A stretch of DNA of 64,000 nt from contig CM019826.1 of assembly GCA_009763385.1 (NCBI GenBank), forward strand, positions 95,650,848 to 95,714,847. The letters are read 5' to 3'. This document shows, one piece after another, positions 20,109 to 33,617 of the stretch (its first letter is position 1; each line of letters starts with the position of its first letter). The notes below the pieces were generated by a model that saw nothing but the letters and a program-made list of their open reading frames with translations, did no database searches and had not been told where the DNA came from. The position numbers and the translations under genes were made by a program. The DNA comes from Coix lacryma-jobi var. lacryma-jobi. Lineage: Eukaryota; Streptophyta; Magnoliopsida; Poales; Poaceae.

Positions 20109-23100
20109 TGACAGAACCGACCAATTTGCACCAGATTAAGCACCAAAACCTCCGCGTATCGCAAAGATCATCAAGTACTTAAGCTCGTACAAACCCAGTA
20201 GTCCGGAAATCTCGAAGGATTTCAAATCATTTCAACTTTCAGCCAAGATCGTACTAATTCAGTGACATGCCCACAAGTTACATCACAGTTGCACATAGTT
20301 CAAATACATCGGAGTATGAAATAATATTACAGACCATAGTTTGAGTAGTAGCGGAAGCAACATAGTTTTAAACATAAGTTCGAATCGTTCTCAATACAGT
20401 GCCATCAGTCTGATCAGGTCCACAAAAGCATCAGATAAGATAAGTAGCGACCATGCCCCTGGTCTAGTCATCTCCCATAACCGGGTACAGGCAGTTCTCA
20501 CAGTAGCCAAAGAAGCACTGGCCATCTGCAACAACAAGGGAATAAACCCTGAGTACGAGAAGGTACTCAGCTAGACTTACCCGCCATAAACTAGAAATAA
20601 TGAGACACCAAGGATCATGTAGGCTGTATGTGGGGTTGGCTGTACATACCCGTTTGCATGAAAGCTTTTTGTGAGAAAACTCAACTTAAGCTGATGACAG
20701 TCACATTTAGTAATTAATTCTACATTACTAGGTTTGCTCCTGATCTAAAACAAGCACTTGACTAATTAATCAACAAGGGGACTATTTCATCAATAGCCTT
20801 TCAGATTTCATTCCATAACCATATTTAGTTCCATAAGTTCTACGGGCGATGGTCTACAGTCAATTACTCACTGTCTAGGAGCGATGGCGATTATAATCGA
20901 TTCTTACCCAGCTGGGGATAAAATGTCTCACACTCGCCCGACACAACCAGCCACGGCAGTCGTAAGCTGCCACTCAGGAGATTCGAGAATATAGCTCGCG
21001 GGACGGCCATGGGCCCTTCTACACCGGGGGTTATCTCAGGGCCAGGTCGCTCAAGCTATAGCTGCCCATGGTCATGCCAGGTCGATCAGGCCCCGCCTGC
21101 CCTCGGACCATGCCAGGTTGTTCAGAATAGTTGCCCACGGTACAACTGAGGCCCTGGGTGTTAGGCGTCAACATCTCCATCACCGGCTCGAATAACCTTA
21201 CTCGGCTTCGCGGGAGGTACTCCGACCTACTCCGTTAAGTGATCGACGCGTTCAGTTTGACTGAAGGGACATCCCCGAACGGGTCCTATGCGACACAGAC
21301 GGGAGACTACTAGCACACAGAACCCATGTCCTGCTGCTCCTACATCCCGCCCGGTCTCAAATTAATTATCACAAGGTTATCTCCATGATAGCACATGCTA
21401 ATCATGATCAGTATCCACCTAAATGCGGGAGACAGAAAATCACCCGACTTTTACCGATCTAAGCAGGGCTAAGCATATAATCGAGCCTAGACCTAACAGG
21501 GATATCAAGATAATAATTGTTGGTGGACAAAGATATAGTAACAATGCATCAACGGTAGCAATCAATTCCTACAACTTAATGCAATAGTCATTATCAGGTT
21601 AATTGTAAATCGATTGCAAACCATAGGAGTTAGAATGCTCCGGGGCTTGCCTTTCTCGAAGTCCGACGGACGGTGGTCATGGCACTCGGGTAGCTCTTCG
21701 GCGTCGGTGCCCTCGGTCTCCTCGAGCTGACTCTCCTCCTGGCTCGGCTCTTCCTGCTGTGGTGGGTTCTGGGTCTCCTCTGCCGATCCTGTATGATGCA
21801 TAATACGTATGAATACGATGAATGCACATAGAATGCATACAGGATGCAACAGAGCTAACAACACTTCAGGAGATAAGCACATGTCATCTACTTCATTATC
21901 TTAAACAAGGTAGTCAACATCATCTTAATGATTACAAAAGACTTTAGCATCTAACATACATTTAACCTTCCTAATTAACCAGTTGAGACACATAATTATC
22001 ACAACAATACCTACTTAATTAATTTATTCTTATCTAGATATTTGCTGAAATAAACCTATTTATGCATGCCTACAACAGCCACCCATTCTAAACAGCTTCA
22101 GAAAAATCTACAAAAATTACCTTAGGTTGACAACATGCAACACAGTCCACTATTAAAATTTTAAGCCATTTGGGTATTAAAATTTTAAGCCATTTGGGTT
22201 TAAACATTGTCCCCTATGAAAAAGACAAATACTATAACAAAAATGTGCTTTGAACTACATACCCTAACAAAAAATGTCAAACAACAGATTTCATATTTTT
22301 CTTCTAAACTTCTTAGCACAAGAGCAGTCTACAAAAATTATCAGGTTCATATTCATCATATTTTAATTACTGCAAATTTTACAATAAAACAGCATTTTAC
22401 CAATTTAATTGTTACTGCAAAAGTATTTCACAGAACATCTCCACATTATATTTTTCCCTGAAAGTACTCATTTACACAAACCTAACAAAACTAGAATCAT
22501 ATTTTTCTGAGCTATACAGAATTAGTTATGCATTTACCAAATTAACAGCAATTTCCTAACTTAATTTAATCTGCATATAAAAGTATCACCAAAAATGCAT
22601 TTAACATTTTTCACAGGTAACCCTATTCATTCTTAACACACCAAAATTTGTTACACAACATTTGGACTTAAAATAAGCCTTGAATGAATTTTTGAAGCCT
22701 TTACACAAATTCTGCAAAACTGATTTTAAAAGAAAACCCAACCTAAAAACGCTACGGACACCCGGCGACAAACACCCGCAGACACAAGCAAAAACGCTAC
22801 ACGCACCCGGCTATTCCGAGTGCTAGTGTACCCAGGTCTCTCTCTCTCTCACTTCACTGCCAACTGGGCCCACTGGTCAGCTGACTACGTCAGCCTGACG
22901 ACGGGACCCACGCGTCAGTGAGCTCCCTTCCCCACTAGCGTTGACCGACGCAGGGCTCGCCGGCGGCGAGGTCTCTGGCGCAACTACCTACCCCACTAGA
23001 CTCGCCTCGACGAGACGAACTCAACCGACTAAGTCTCCAAGCCAGGGGCTCACCGGAGCGAGCTCGACGGCGGCCATGGCGGAGCGGCGGCACGACTACT

Positions 23101-24328
23101 TGAAGGCGAGGTGGCTCCTGGCCAAACCAAGGCTCGACGACGAGAGCACTAGCTCTAGAACACCCTAAGCAACCTATTGGGCAGACTATCGAGCCTTGCC
23201 GACCTCGGCATTGCTCGGTGCCACGCATGGCGGCAGTCTGCGGCGACATGGCTTGGTTCCGAGCAACCTACGGCGAATGGAGGGTCTCCATCTAACTCTA
23301 AGCACCTACAGAGGAAGGCGAAGCTAGGACGGGGCTTGGCTTGGCTTGGCTTGGCCGGGAATGGCCGGTCCACGGCAAGGTCATGGCGGCGGCCATGGCG
23401 AGAACCCGAGGTTTGCACTCGGCGTTCCGCCGGCTAGAGGGGAGGAGAGGAGAAACCAACCCGAGAAATCGAAAGAGGAGACTCGGGCGGAGAGATGGGC
23501 GACCGGAATTGAGCGGCGGTTCGCTAGGTTGGGAGAGATTGCTCGCCAGAGATGGCGAAGATAGCGAACGGGAGGAGGAAGTGGACGAGCAGGCTGGTTT
23601 CTGCGGCTGGCGCGCGAGGCGGAGGGAGGTAAGGCCGATGCAAATCGCAGGTTCATTGAACCTGGCTGCTTCCCGTCGCTCTGGCCGACCGGACGAGACA
23701 GCGGTGGGTGAGCGGCGGCCATGCGGCGAGCGCGCAGAGAAGTGGCAGAGCACGCGGGCGGTTTGGTCGGAATCCAAGGGCGGCGAGCGGCGGTTTGGAC
23801 GGCCTGGCAGGCGGGCCTGCGGCGGCTGCGGCGACGAGCGGCGGCACCCAGCGGCGCGCGAGGAAGGAGAAGGGGACTGACTGATGGGGCCCGCTGGCAG
23901 GTTTAAACTAATGAGGTTTTTGAAATTTCTTTGCTGCTCCATAACTCCGAAACTAAGCCGAATTAGGAAAAGGTTCTAAAAGCAAAGTTGCTTAGAATTT
24001 TGCAAGGAACAAATCATCTTTAAGGCTCAAGTCCAAATTCTGCTTAGAAAAAGAATTTTACTCCTAAACCAAATTTCTAATGCAAGAAATAACATTTAAA
24101 AGACCTTTTGTGAAAAAGTGCTTTTAAGCAAAGTTGTTCCTTTCACGAAGATCTACAACTTTGGTTTGAGGCACTAGGTCAGAAACAGTAAGCAAAACAT
24201 AGCTATACTAGATGCCTAACAAGGACTTAAACACTCATACCCACATATGCACATGAAATGATGAGATGTCATGCTCATGCTATGCCAAATTATGCATTTT
24301 AGGATTGCTTAACACTTAGGGTGTTACA
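20109..24328 (-). repeat. Tekay-like 5' LTR, 4,220 bp
   Basis: Begins TGTAACACC at 24328 and ends with the reverse complement of TGACAGAACC at 20109 next to the primer site. 22459-24328 matches 1-1912. A perfect 24-bp tandem duplication lies at 22152-22199. The GC-rich 22900-23880 gives long but non-coding open frames. The end near 20200 shares about 25 identical bases with the solo LTR near 34915, so the two families are related. Confidence 0.9.
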
Positions 24329-25055
24329 AAATTCTTCCTGTAGCATCACGGTTGTGAAGGATTTTTCCTTTGAGTCAGAAAGTACCTTGCTGATGTAGTA
24401 TACTGGTCGCTAAGTATTGTAGACGTGCTTCTCATCTTTGCGTTCCACTACTATTGTCGTGCTTACAACATGTGTGGTAGCCGCAATGTATAGCATCATT
24501 GGTTCCCTGGGTTCTGGCGGTGTTAGTATAGGAGAATTGGTGAGGTATCCTTTGAGCTGTTCAAAGGCCCTGTTCGCTTCTTCCGTCCACTGAAATTTAT
24601 GGCCGACTTTGAGCAATTTGAAGAAAGGTAGTCCCTTTTCTCCTAGTCGTGAGATAAATCTGTTAAGCGCATCCATACACCCGGTGAGCTTCTGAATGTC
24701 TTTGACCGAGGTTGATGGCTTCATACTGGTGATAGCCTTGATCTGCTTTTGGCTAGCCTCGATGCCTCGATGGCTAACTAAGAACCCGAGTAACTGGCCT
24801 GAGGGTACTCCAAATACACATTTTGTGGGATTGAGCCTCCACTTATAGCTGCGTAGTCGGATGAAGGTTTCCTCTAGGTCTGATATAAGTGTAGTCGGAT
24901 CCTTTGTTTTTATAACCACGTCATCAACATAAGCTTCTGCATTGCTGCCGATTTGGTCGCCTAGGCAATCTTGGATAGCTCGTTGATAAGTGGCGCCTGC
25001 ATTCTTCAATCCAAAGGACATAGTTTTGTAACAGTAGGCACTGAAGGGTGTTATG
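24329..25055 (-). pseudogene. pol: RT/RNase H fragment of a Tat/Retand-like gypsy element
   Basis: Minus-strand frame with ITPFSAYCYKTMSFGLKNAG, the RT box AYVDDVVIKTK, KCVFGVPSGQLLGFLVSHRG, and the start of RNase H (LYIAATTHVVSTT). These motifs fit Tat/Retand-type RT rather than chromovirus RT. A TAG near 24412 interrupts RPVYYIS. It is cut on the right by the B LTR at 25056 and on the left by the Tekay-like LTR at 24328, so it is the oldest layer on this side. The last residues before 24329 fit the family poorly. Confidence 0.85.
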
Positions 25056-27119
25056 TGAAGGACCGAAAGTGCTACCAGAAAGCGACCAGAGGGGGGGTGA
25101 ATGGGAGCTTCAAATTTCTTTCGAAATGTTGAGTCCACTGTCCCAGAAAGTCAAACCCAAGAGCAACCCGAAACACGTGATGTCCACGACCCAGAGAGTG
25201 GGTGGATGTTCCCTAGGAACACAGCGGGACACAACAAAAACTTCCTCACCCAAGTTCACGCAAGTCAACTAGTGACAGGATGGACTTTGGGTAACCTCAA
25301 CCTCCCCCGAGCAACGCAAGGGGGATTCAGGCTATTTTGCAAAGTGGGAAGCCCGATTTCAGTAGAGCATGAAGTCGGAAATCCAACGCAAAAACCCAAA
25401 ATCAAATCCGAAGTCATACGCGCAAGCTGCGGACGAAACAGTGCAAAACTCACTGCATCGGACGCTGGCCTGCATCTGATGTCCAAGCACCGGACGCGTC
25501 CGATGCAAACAGGAGCTCTCTGGAACCTTACTGGACAGGCATCGGACGTTGCTACAGTGTAACCCTAGCGTCCGATGCTTGACCCCCGACGCGTCCGATG
25601 GCAACGGACGCTCCGATGGTCAGCGTCCGATGCTCCTTTAAAAGCACTGTCAGATGACACGTGACAATGGACGCTCCGATGGAAAGAACTCAGCGTCCGA
25701 TCCTCAAGAACAGAGCATCCGATGGTCCCGATACAGAACTGTTCTTTCACGAATTCAACCCGATCTCCTCCGAATCAAAAGCACTAAGGCTTAGACTTGG
25801 TATGAGGAGTTCCAAGGAGGTTAGTGAGCTATCCCAAAGAGATCATGGCTCAAACCTAACTCCATATCGGTGAATTTGAAGAATTCGGGACAAAAGGAGC
25901 AAACTCGATCCAAAACGAAAATTGATCGATCTACTAGCTCTGAGGTTAGAGATGATTTCCTTCGGTGGAAAGAAGTGCCTCACGATCTAGAACAACTCAG
26001 TTCAAATGGATTTGCAAAAGACGCACCGAGTAGAGAGATCGATCAACGGGAAAATCGTGGAGAAAAAGCAACCCGCGAAGAACACGAACAAAACGCGAAT
26101 CACAACCACGAATTTGCAACCGTGTGGCTACCACACACTACAACAGTGAGATTACGGTCTCACTTCCTCAAAATCTCCAGTACACAGAGGTATGGTTCTC
26201 TGCGGATCTCAGCTAGCTACAGCAGGGGATTGGGAGAGCAGGAAACCCTAGAAGCAAAGAGCAAATGACTGAGATAGATGGGGAGGAGGGTGTCTCCCTC
26301 TACTTATCCTAATTCTAATTCCTACTCTACCCCTCTCTAATTATAGAGCGAACCAGCTAAACCCTAGGGTTATTCTGGACCAACTCATGGTAGGTGGTGA
26401 TCCAACGGCCACGCCCGCACAACTGGTAGCGTTGCCTCGACGCAACCTCACCGATTGTCGCCACGTGCCGCCACCGCTCCGTTCGTCCTTTTCACGGACT
26501 TCGCCCCCGGTTTTGAGGCCCAACCCAGGAAACCAGCCTTCACGACCAACTCCCGGTTTTGAGGCCCAAACCGGGAAACCCGCCGACCGTAGCCTGAGTT
26601 TTGTGGCCCAAACTCAGCAAACCCGCAGCACCCAGGTTTTGAGGCCCAAACCTGGAAACCGTCCTCAGCCCGAGTTTTGTGGCCCAAACTCGGAAACCAT
26701 CAGCGCCCAGGTTTTGAGGCCCAAACCTGGAAACCGTCCACTCGGTGGTTTTTCTGTGGCTCAACCACCAAACCGAGCCGTAGAGGGGATGCACCGCCCG
26801 TGCACCCCATCCACCGACACGTGTCCCCAGGTCCTCGACCCAGGCAACACCGTGCCCGCAAGTCTTCGCTCATCGCTGTCCCAGGCTGTCAGCCACCACA
26901 GCTGATCCTTGGGCCACCGGTCCCTCAGTCCAAGCCTCACGTCCGCCCCTCACGACTCTCGGTCCATCGGCACGGCACGTCTCTACTTGACCTTCACCTT
27001 GCCTCTGATCACTGTATCCGTGCTCGACACCTGCACAACACAAGCCAAAGAACATGCGCATTATCCCAGTTGACAATCACTCATCACTCAGAGACTCGGC
27101 ATACACCCATGTATCCGCA
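25056..27119 (-). repeat. Sirevirus B 3' LTR
   Basis: 2,064 bp with the same ends as the A LTR (TGCGGATAC and CTTCA on the minus strand), but a different motif array, GCATCGGACGC/GCGTCCGATGC at about 25450-25720. The part at 25200-25400 matches the right edge of the window, so B and C share this LTR segment. Hairpin array at 26503-26775. Confidence 0.9.
26503..26775. repeat. Covarying hairpin array in the B LTR
   Basis: Same organisation as in A: inverted repeats with GAGGCCC and GTGGCCC loops at about 38-nt intervals. The first unit has a disrupted arm (CCCAACCCAGG), the others pair. Confidence 0.85.
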
Positions 27120-28829
27120 ATCTCCCCCTTGATGAGTGCATTGTCAACTACCAACACAAACCATAATGGAATAGAGGAAGGAAGGAAGAAAAAGAGAGAA
27201 CTCGACCAAATGACCCAAAAGCATAGCAAAGCCGAAGAAGGTCAAGTGGAAAGAGTAAGACAACTTGGTTCCCAAAGACATGGGAAAAGGCTCAACGCAA
27301 CCAAGGAAAGCAAAGCTAGCCCTCAAGAGGAGGTAGAACAGGCTCAACACCGCTAGCGAGAAAGATCGATACCAATTGGAAAATCCACTTAAAATCAAGC
27401 AATACAGAGCTAGCCCTCAAGAAGAGGCAGAACGGGCTCAACACCGCTAGCGAAGCAGCTCAGTACCAACTGTTACCAATCTCAAAACCAAAAAAGTTCG
27501 ATACCAATTGAAGAGCTAAAAATGAGCTGAAAATGTTTGCTAGTTCCTCAAGAAAGGGGCAAAGGCTCAACACAACTAGCAAACTCCCCCTCAACTAGTG
27601 CACACAACCCAGGGAACTCATGATTTGTCAATATTTTTGGTTCGATACCAATTGAAGAGCTGAAAATGTTTGCTAGTTCCTCAAGAAAGAGGCAAAGGCT
27701 CAACACAACTAGCAAACTCCCCCTCAACTAGTACACACAACCCAGGGAACTCATGATTTGTCAATATTTTCTCCCCCTTAGTTGAAAATGCACCAACAAG
27801 CAAATGTGCACACGCACTCAAATGTCTCCCCCTTGACAGAATATCTCCCTCCAAAAATGCATATGAGTAAAAATGCAAGTTAGTAGCTTCAGAAATATAA
27901 TCAAAAGAGTGCAAGGATGCTCTACACAGTTCTGATCCGATGACTCAACAACATCCATAAGAAGCTAGCAAGGGCTCAAACTGATCACAAGATACGAAAC
28001 ATGAAAATGAGAGCAAAGGAGCAGTTTACAGCCAAAAAGGGTTCACCATCAAAATAGCACAAAACATGTATAGACAGGATATCGGACAAGTGCTAAACAT
28101 GTATACAAGGTGAACTACCCCTAGCACAGTTCAATCATCATGCTATAGATTGAAACATAGACTTGTGTATCAAATTTTATCGGAGTTGCAGCGGTTTAAT
28201 TACACAAGTTCAAATTTTAGCATGTGATTGCGAGAGGTTGAAAGCTTGTCATTGCCTAACTTTTCAACTGTGCGAAGCCTATGCAGAAGCAATCAGAAGC
28301 TTAAAGCAACAGTTTCGGTCATACACTACACAGCTCAAGTTTAACTCAAAGTGCAATGAGAAACAGTCTCGAAACTATGATGTGCTGACAAGCAATCCCA
28401 TCTCGATCTTCTCCAATTCACTTAACTTGGTTCAGATTTAAAGCAGTATATGAACAGACCAAGCAAGTGAATGACTCAAAACTAGAGACATAGCAACCTA
28501 GCATAGATGAAAAGCACAAGTGACTTCAACACATTCTACACATGCTAGTTGCATATCTTAATGGTGAACATTTTCAAGTTTTATGTTCATTAAACAGATT
28601 CACCATTCATAAAATAGCTCTGCTCACAACATGTATCAGTGATCAGAAAGAGCATAAGCTACTGCATCAGCATAAAGCATTAGAGCAAATCCTATACAGA
28701 GCATAGTTACATTCTTTAGATTATATACATGAAGCTCTGAATGTAAAAGCGTATGCTGAAATGCAAAAGAGAACAAGACAAACGAAAAATAGTTAGTTTA
28801 TGGTACAAGAACCAAAATGTTTCCCCCAT
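27120..28829 (-). other. Sirevirus B non-coding region with repeated polypurine and PBS-like boxes
   Basis: No credible gene. Starts with ATCTCCCCCTT, the reverse complement of the polypurine tract. A tandem duplication of about 144 bp (27497-27640 and 27641-about 27774) carries in each copy a GATACCAATTGAAG box (27500-27513, 27644-27657) and a CTCCCCCT run. A third box is at 27368. Confidence 0.85.
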
Positions 28830-31828
28830 CTAAAAGGGGAAACACACACCAAGCTCACCTCTCAACCTAGCAAAAGTCGATTGGTCCAAAGGCTTGGTGA
28901 AAATATCAGCCAACTGATGATGAGTATCGACATGGCGAAGGTCGATATCACCCTTCTCATAGTGGTCTCGCAGAAAATGAAAGCGCACATCAATGTGTTT
29001 GGTCTTAGAGTGCAGCACGGGGTTCTTAGCAACGCTAATAGCACTCGTGCTATCACAAAGCAAAGGAACGCGAGAAAAGCTCAGACCAAAATCACGCAAA
29101 GTGGCCATCATCCAAAGCAACTGGGAACAGCAGCTAGCCGCAGCAACATACTCAGCCTCCGTGGTAGACTGGGCGATACTAGACTGCTTGCGAGAGGACC
29201 ACGAAACAAGAGAAGATCCAATAAACTGGCAAGTCCCGGAAGTGGACTTGCGATCAATGCGACAACCAGCAAAATCGGCATCAGAATAACCACAAAGGGA
29301 AAGGGTGGAGGAAGCAGAATACCAAATCCCAAATTCTGGAGTGAAGGATAAGTACCTCATAATGCGCTTGACCGCCAGACGGTGAGAAGTGCGCGGCGAC
29401 GACTGAAAGCGCGCGCAAAGACACATCGTGAACTGAATGTCCGGGCGTGTCGCCGTCAGGAACAGCAGCGACCTGATCATACTCCGGTACTCCTTCTGGT
29501 CCACAGCTTCTCCATCCACATCCGCATCCAGGGCCGTCATGGTCGACATGGGTGTTGGAAGAGGCCTGGCCTCACCCATATCGAATTTCTTCAAGATGTC
29601 CTTGGTATACTTACCCTGGTGCACGAACGTCACTTCCCGGGATTGCTTGATTTGCAACCCGAGGAAAAACGTCAACTCGCCCATCATGCTCATCTCAAAT
29701 TCCCTGCTCATAGTGTCTGCAAACTTGGAAACCAAAGCATGAGAAGAACCACCGAAAATGATATAATCCACGTAAATCTGGACCAAGAGAGTATCAGTGC
29801 CTTGCTTGAGGAGAAAAAGTGTTTTATCCACACATCCCATTTTAAAACCCTTAGCAAGCAAAAAGGTTTTCAACCTATCATACCAGGCTCTAGGGGCTTG
29901 TTTCAAACCATATAAAGCTTTGTGAAGTTTAAAAACATGGTTTGGAAACTTGGGATTTTCGAAACCGGGGGGTTGTCTCACATATACTTCCTCTTCTATG
30001 TAGCTGTTTAAGAAGGCACTCTTGACATCCATTTGAAAAAGTTTAAACCCTTTGGATGCAGCAAAAGCCAAGAGTATCCTAATTGCCTCCAAACGAGCTA
30101 CAGGAGCAAAAGTCTCCTCATAGTCTATCCCCTCCTTCTGACTATACCCCTGGGCTACTAGTCTGGCCTTGTTTCTCACAACATGGCCATCCTCTCCTTG
30201 TTTGTTTTTGAAAACCCATTTTGTCCCAATTGGGTGACACTCAGAGGGAGGAGAAACTAGAAACCAAACCCGATTTCTTTCAAAATTTTCTAACTCCTCA
30301 TGCATGGCATTGACCCAATCTGGATCCGTCAAAGCGTGTCCAACATCTCGGGGTTCAAAATCAGCAACAAATGCAGAATGAGCAAAGTGAGAGATTTATT
30401 GTGACCTTGACCGAGTGACGCATTCGCCGATGCTGCCGATCATCTACTGAGGCGGGTGTTGGCGCTGAATGTGTCATGGTGCCTCCCGAGCAGAAGTGAT
30501 CTCCCCCTCAACAGCAGCTGGCGCCTCCTCGGGTACAAAGGCTACAGCTCGAGGTGGCGGATCCCACGGCCCCCAAGATGAAGAAGTGTCGGGGCCGTGA
30601 GTCGTAGTAGAGGCCGCTCCTTGCGGCACAGCAGGTGGAGGGGGTGCTGGATTATCTATACCTTCAGCACCCACATCCTCGTCATCAAAAAGAGGCTCAC
30701 CAACCTCATGATCACCTGCACGCTCAAAACGAGAAGAAGGACAAACCATGGTCTCGTCGAAGGTGACATCAGAAGTCTCCATGACTCGGTTAGTGTCAAG
30801 GTTAAGTACACGATAAGCGCGAGTATGAGTGCCATAACCCAAAAACACACCGTCAGAAGAACGAGACTCAAATTTGTCCAGGTCGCCTTTCTTAAGTATA
30901 AAATAGTGGCAACCAAAGACTCTAAAATAACTCACCTTGGGCAGTTTTCCAAAACGCAACTCATAAGAAGTCTTTTTCAAGAAAGCTCAGAGAAAAATGC
31001 GATTGGAAATGTAGCATGCAGTGCTCATCGCTTCGGCCCAATATTGCCTAGGAGTCCTATGCTCATCAAGCATCATCCTGGCCATCTCTACAACGGTCTG
31101 ATTCTTCGTCTCTACAACACCATTCTGTGGCGGTGTGTAGGGGGATGAAAACTGATGCTCTAAACCCAAAGAGTTACAAAACTTCTCAAAATCCGAATTC
31201 TTGAATTCAGAACCATTATCACTCCTAATAGCTCGCATCGAGTTCAAAGGGAACTCATTCTGAAGACGCAAAATCAGATTGCGAGTAAAGGAGAAAGTCT
31301 CGGTCTTCTCAGCTAAAAAGAATACCCACGAATATCTCGAAAAATCGTCAACAACAACAAGCACATACCACTTCCCCCCAACCGAGCTCACCCGAGCTGG
31401 ACCAACAAGGTCCATGTGCAAAAGCTCTCCAGGGTGCTTGGTCATGACCTGAGTCACTGGATGGTGGGGAGCGGCAACCATCTTCCCATGTCTACAAGAA
31501 TGGCAAACAAGATCCTTCTCCATGGACAACTTGGGCAATCCTCGGATTAGGCCAAGTGAACTAAGTCTTGCAAGCAAGTCGAAGCTCAGGTGACCAAGTC
31601 TCCTATGCCACTTCCAAAGATCAGAGGAGGAAGGTCCAGCCAAAAGACAACGAGAAATGCCAAATGATTCCGAGAAATCCGCACGAAAGACTTTACCAAA
31701 GGGCGAAATCACACAAACAAGATTGCCCTGAGGATCCAAAATGCAACTGAGATTCGGCTTAAAATGAATCTCATAGTCATCATCGAAAAGTTGCGAAACA
31801 GAAAGAAGGTTAAAATGCAGGTTAGAAA
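28830..31828 (-). pseudogene. pol: Sirevirus B Pol: integrase, RT, RNase H
   Basis: RT-RNaseH is open for 500 codons (28830-30332), ending GELGVCFPF. The RT box reads YVDYIIFGG: the second catalytic Asp is Tyr, so this copy would be inactive. Upstream segments 30474-30980 and 30987-31828 hold the integrase core (RSDNGSEFKN, HMDLVGPA), the zinc finger (HRRLGHLSF, CHSCRHGKM) and the linker. Breaks include a stop in SRSQ|ISHF near 30400 and a frame change near 30985. The protease and Gag are missing because the element ends at 31828. Confidence 0.9.
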
Positions 31829-33617
31829 AGAGACGAAATAAATTAATGGACTTCACAGCTCGGACAAAGAAGATGCTTGCTGATCAGAAAAGAGAAGACG
31901 CTGCTGCAGGAATCAAGTAAGGATTGAAATGCGTCGTCCACTCCGCACAGGTCGGCCTAGGGCGCAAGCTCCGATTAGCCAAAGAACTTCGAGCAGAGAC
32001 CAAACTGCAAGAACAGGAGAACTGCCGGTCACGAAAATAAAGGAAAGCTGACCAAAACTCCACGAAAAAAATCCCAGAAAATTCACAGACATTCTACGGC
32101 ACGTATAGGACCTGATTCCCAAAGATTATCGCTTGGGGTTAATCCAAACTACGGAAATTTCAGATCGCATCTAAGAACACAAAAAGATGCCCGAAAATAA
32201 AATCGTCGATTTCTCCGTGCTCGAGTGGAATTGGATCACTTCATTTAAGTAATAGCTTCATCACTTGTCCTAGCACGAATCAACGCAAAAAGAACGAACC
32301 AAAACGTTCAAAAACGATGAACGAAAATTCCCCCAAAAATAGCTACGAAAATAACAGAAAATAGAAAACTCAGATTGAGAGAGGAGAACAAGTGGAAAAC
32401 GAATTTGATCCTTGGATTAGCTCAAGATGAAGGATTGTATTAGGTCGCGGTGTTGGGTTACATGTCACTCCTAGCAACACAAAGCTCGGATGACAAAAAA
32501 AACTCAACAACAAGAGCCCTTCTCTCCTCTAACCCTAGCCTCCTCTCACAAAAACAAAATGAGAGTGGCACACCTCCAAGGATAGGCTGCCCAACCAGCC
32601 CCCTTCATATATATAGGCGCACGTCCGAAGACCAAAACGCCCTCTCATGAAGCACTGACCCAAATACCCCCTTGAGGGCAAAACCGTCCAACTTGGTCAT
32701 TTTTCATCCGACGGCCACGCGCCTTCTCATCCTTCGCTTCGCCTCGACGCAAGCTCCAGGATGCCGCCACGTGCCGTCACCGTCGACCACCGCGTCTTCC
32801 TCACCGATAGCTTCGCCGCAACGCAAGCCTCTCGGTGCCGTCACGCGTCGACCGTTCCGCATAGGAACCTCCGCCCGGTTTTGAGGCCCAAACCGGTAAA
32901 CCCGCCAGCCTAGGTTTTGAGGCCCAAACTTGGAAACCGGTCACCCCGAGTTTTGAGGCCCAAACTCGGAAACCGTCGAGGTAGCTTTTTGAGGCTCAGC
33001 TACCGAACCCGCACCGTAGACGGGATGTGGTTCATACACCCCGACCACCGGCACCGATGCCGATGCATGTCCAGCCTCCACGTCGGGCACAACGCCTTCG
33101 CCTTCCTTCTTGACTCGGCCGACGGCACTTGCGCCGCACGCAAGCCCGTGTCCGACCTCCCGCCATGTGCCATGACGCCATCGTCTTCCTCCCGACTCGG
33201 CCGATGCATCGCACATCCACATGTGCTCTTGCTCGCCGATGCCATGTGCCCGCTACCACAGCTGGCCCTCCGGCCTCTCGGTACGTCGGTCCAAGCCTCA
33301 CGTCCGCCCTTCACCGCTCTGGGTCCATCGGCATGGCACGTCCGCCGCACGGCACGCCCATCCTTCACCGCTCTCGGTCCGTCGGCACGGCACGTCTCTA
33401 CTTGACCTTCACCTCGCCATCGAGCACTATCTCCGAGCTCCACACCTGCACATCAACACAGCCAAGAGACACATGTTGCACACACACCAACACATAAACA
33501 CACCACAACTCAACGCCACCGGTTAGTCATAAACATTAAGCTCATATGAAATAAGACTTAACCGGGAAAAGCCTCAAACCTTCCTCATCAATGTCAATCC
33601 TTCATCATATATGTTCT
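31829..33617 (-). repeat. Diverged Sirevirus-type LTR fragment between B and C
   Basis: Not alignable by eye to A, B or D over most of its length, but it shares the GC-rich block near 32705-32780, hairpins with GAGGCCC loops at 32873-33004, the block before the LTR end (33290-33450) and a TATA-like TATATATA on the minus strand near 32610. The last hairpin uses a new stem, GGTAGC (32980-32985) with GCTACC (32999-33004). Order implies an LTR on the minus strand plus a few tens of bases of internal sequence. No terminal TG/CA pair or duplication is clear. Confidence 0.55.

Larger units (their letters stand above)
1..24328 (-). mobile_element. Ty3/gypsy chromovirus (Tekay-like), 3' LTR truncated by window edge
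   Basis: Minus-strand LTR retrotransposon. Seen: a 1.9 kb segment at the left edge is repeated at 22459-24328; PBS, extra ORF, gag, protease, RT, RNase H, integrase, chromodomain and polypurine tract follow in the expected order on the minus strand. The LTR begins TGTAACACC on the minus strand (TATAACACC in the left copy). Internal length without inserted Sirevirus A is about 6.6 kb; with two 4.2 kb LTRs the element would be about 15 kb. The order RT-RNaseH-INT plus a C-terminal chromodomain defines a chromovirus, and the long LTR and integrase type suggest Tekay/Del. It is inserted in a Retand-like RT gene; the target duplication cannot be checked because the left end is outside the window. 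Coding regions carry several stops, so this copy is dead. Confidence 0.93.
25056..31828 (-). mobile_element. Sirevirus B (Ty1/copia), 5' half missing
   Basis: Minus-strand element with 3' LTR, non-coding region and pol up to the protease/integrase boundary. Homology to A stops within GTTAGAAA at 31821-31828; beyond is a different LTR-like sequence. Gag, primer site and 5' LTR are absent, so target duplication and LTR age cannot be tested. It interrupts the Retand-like RT at 25055. Confidence 0.88.
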
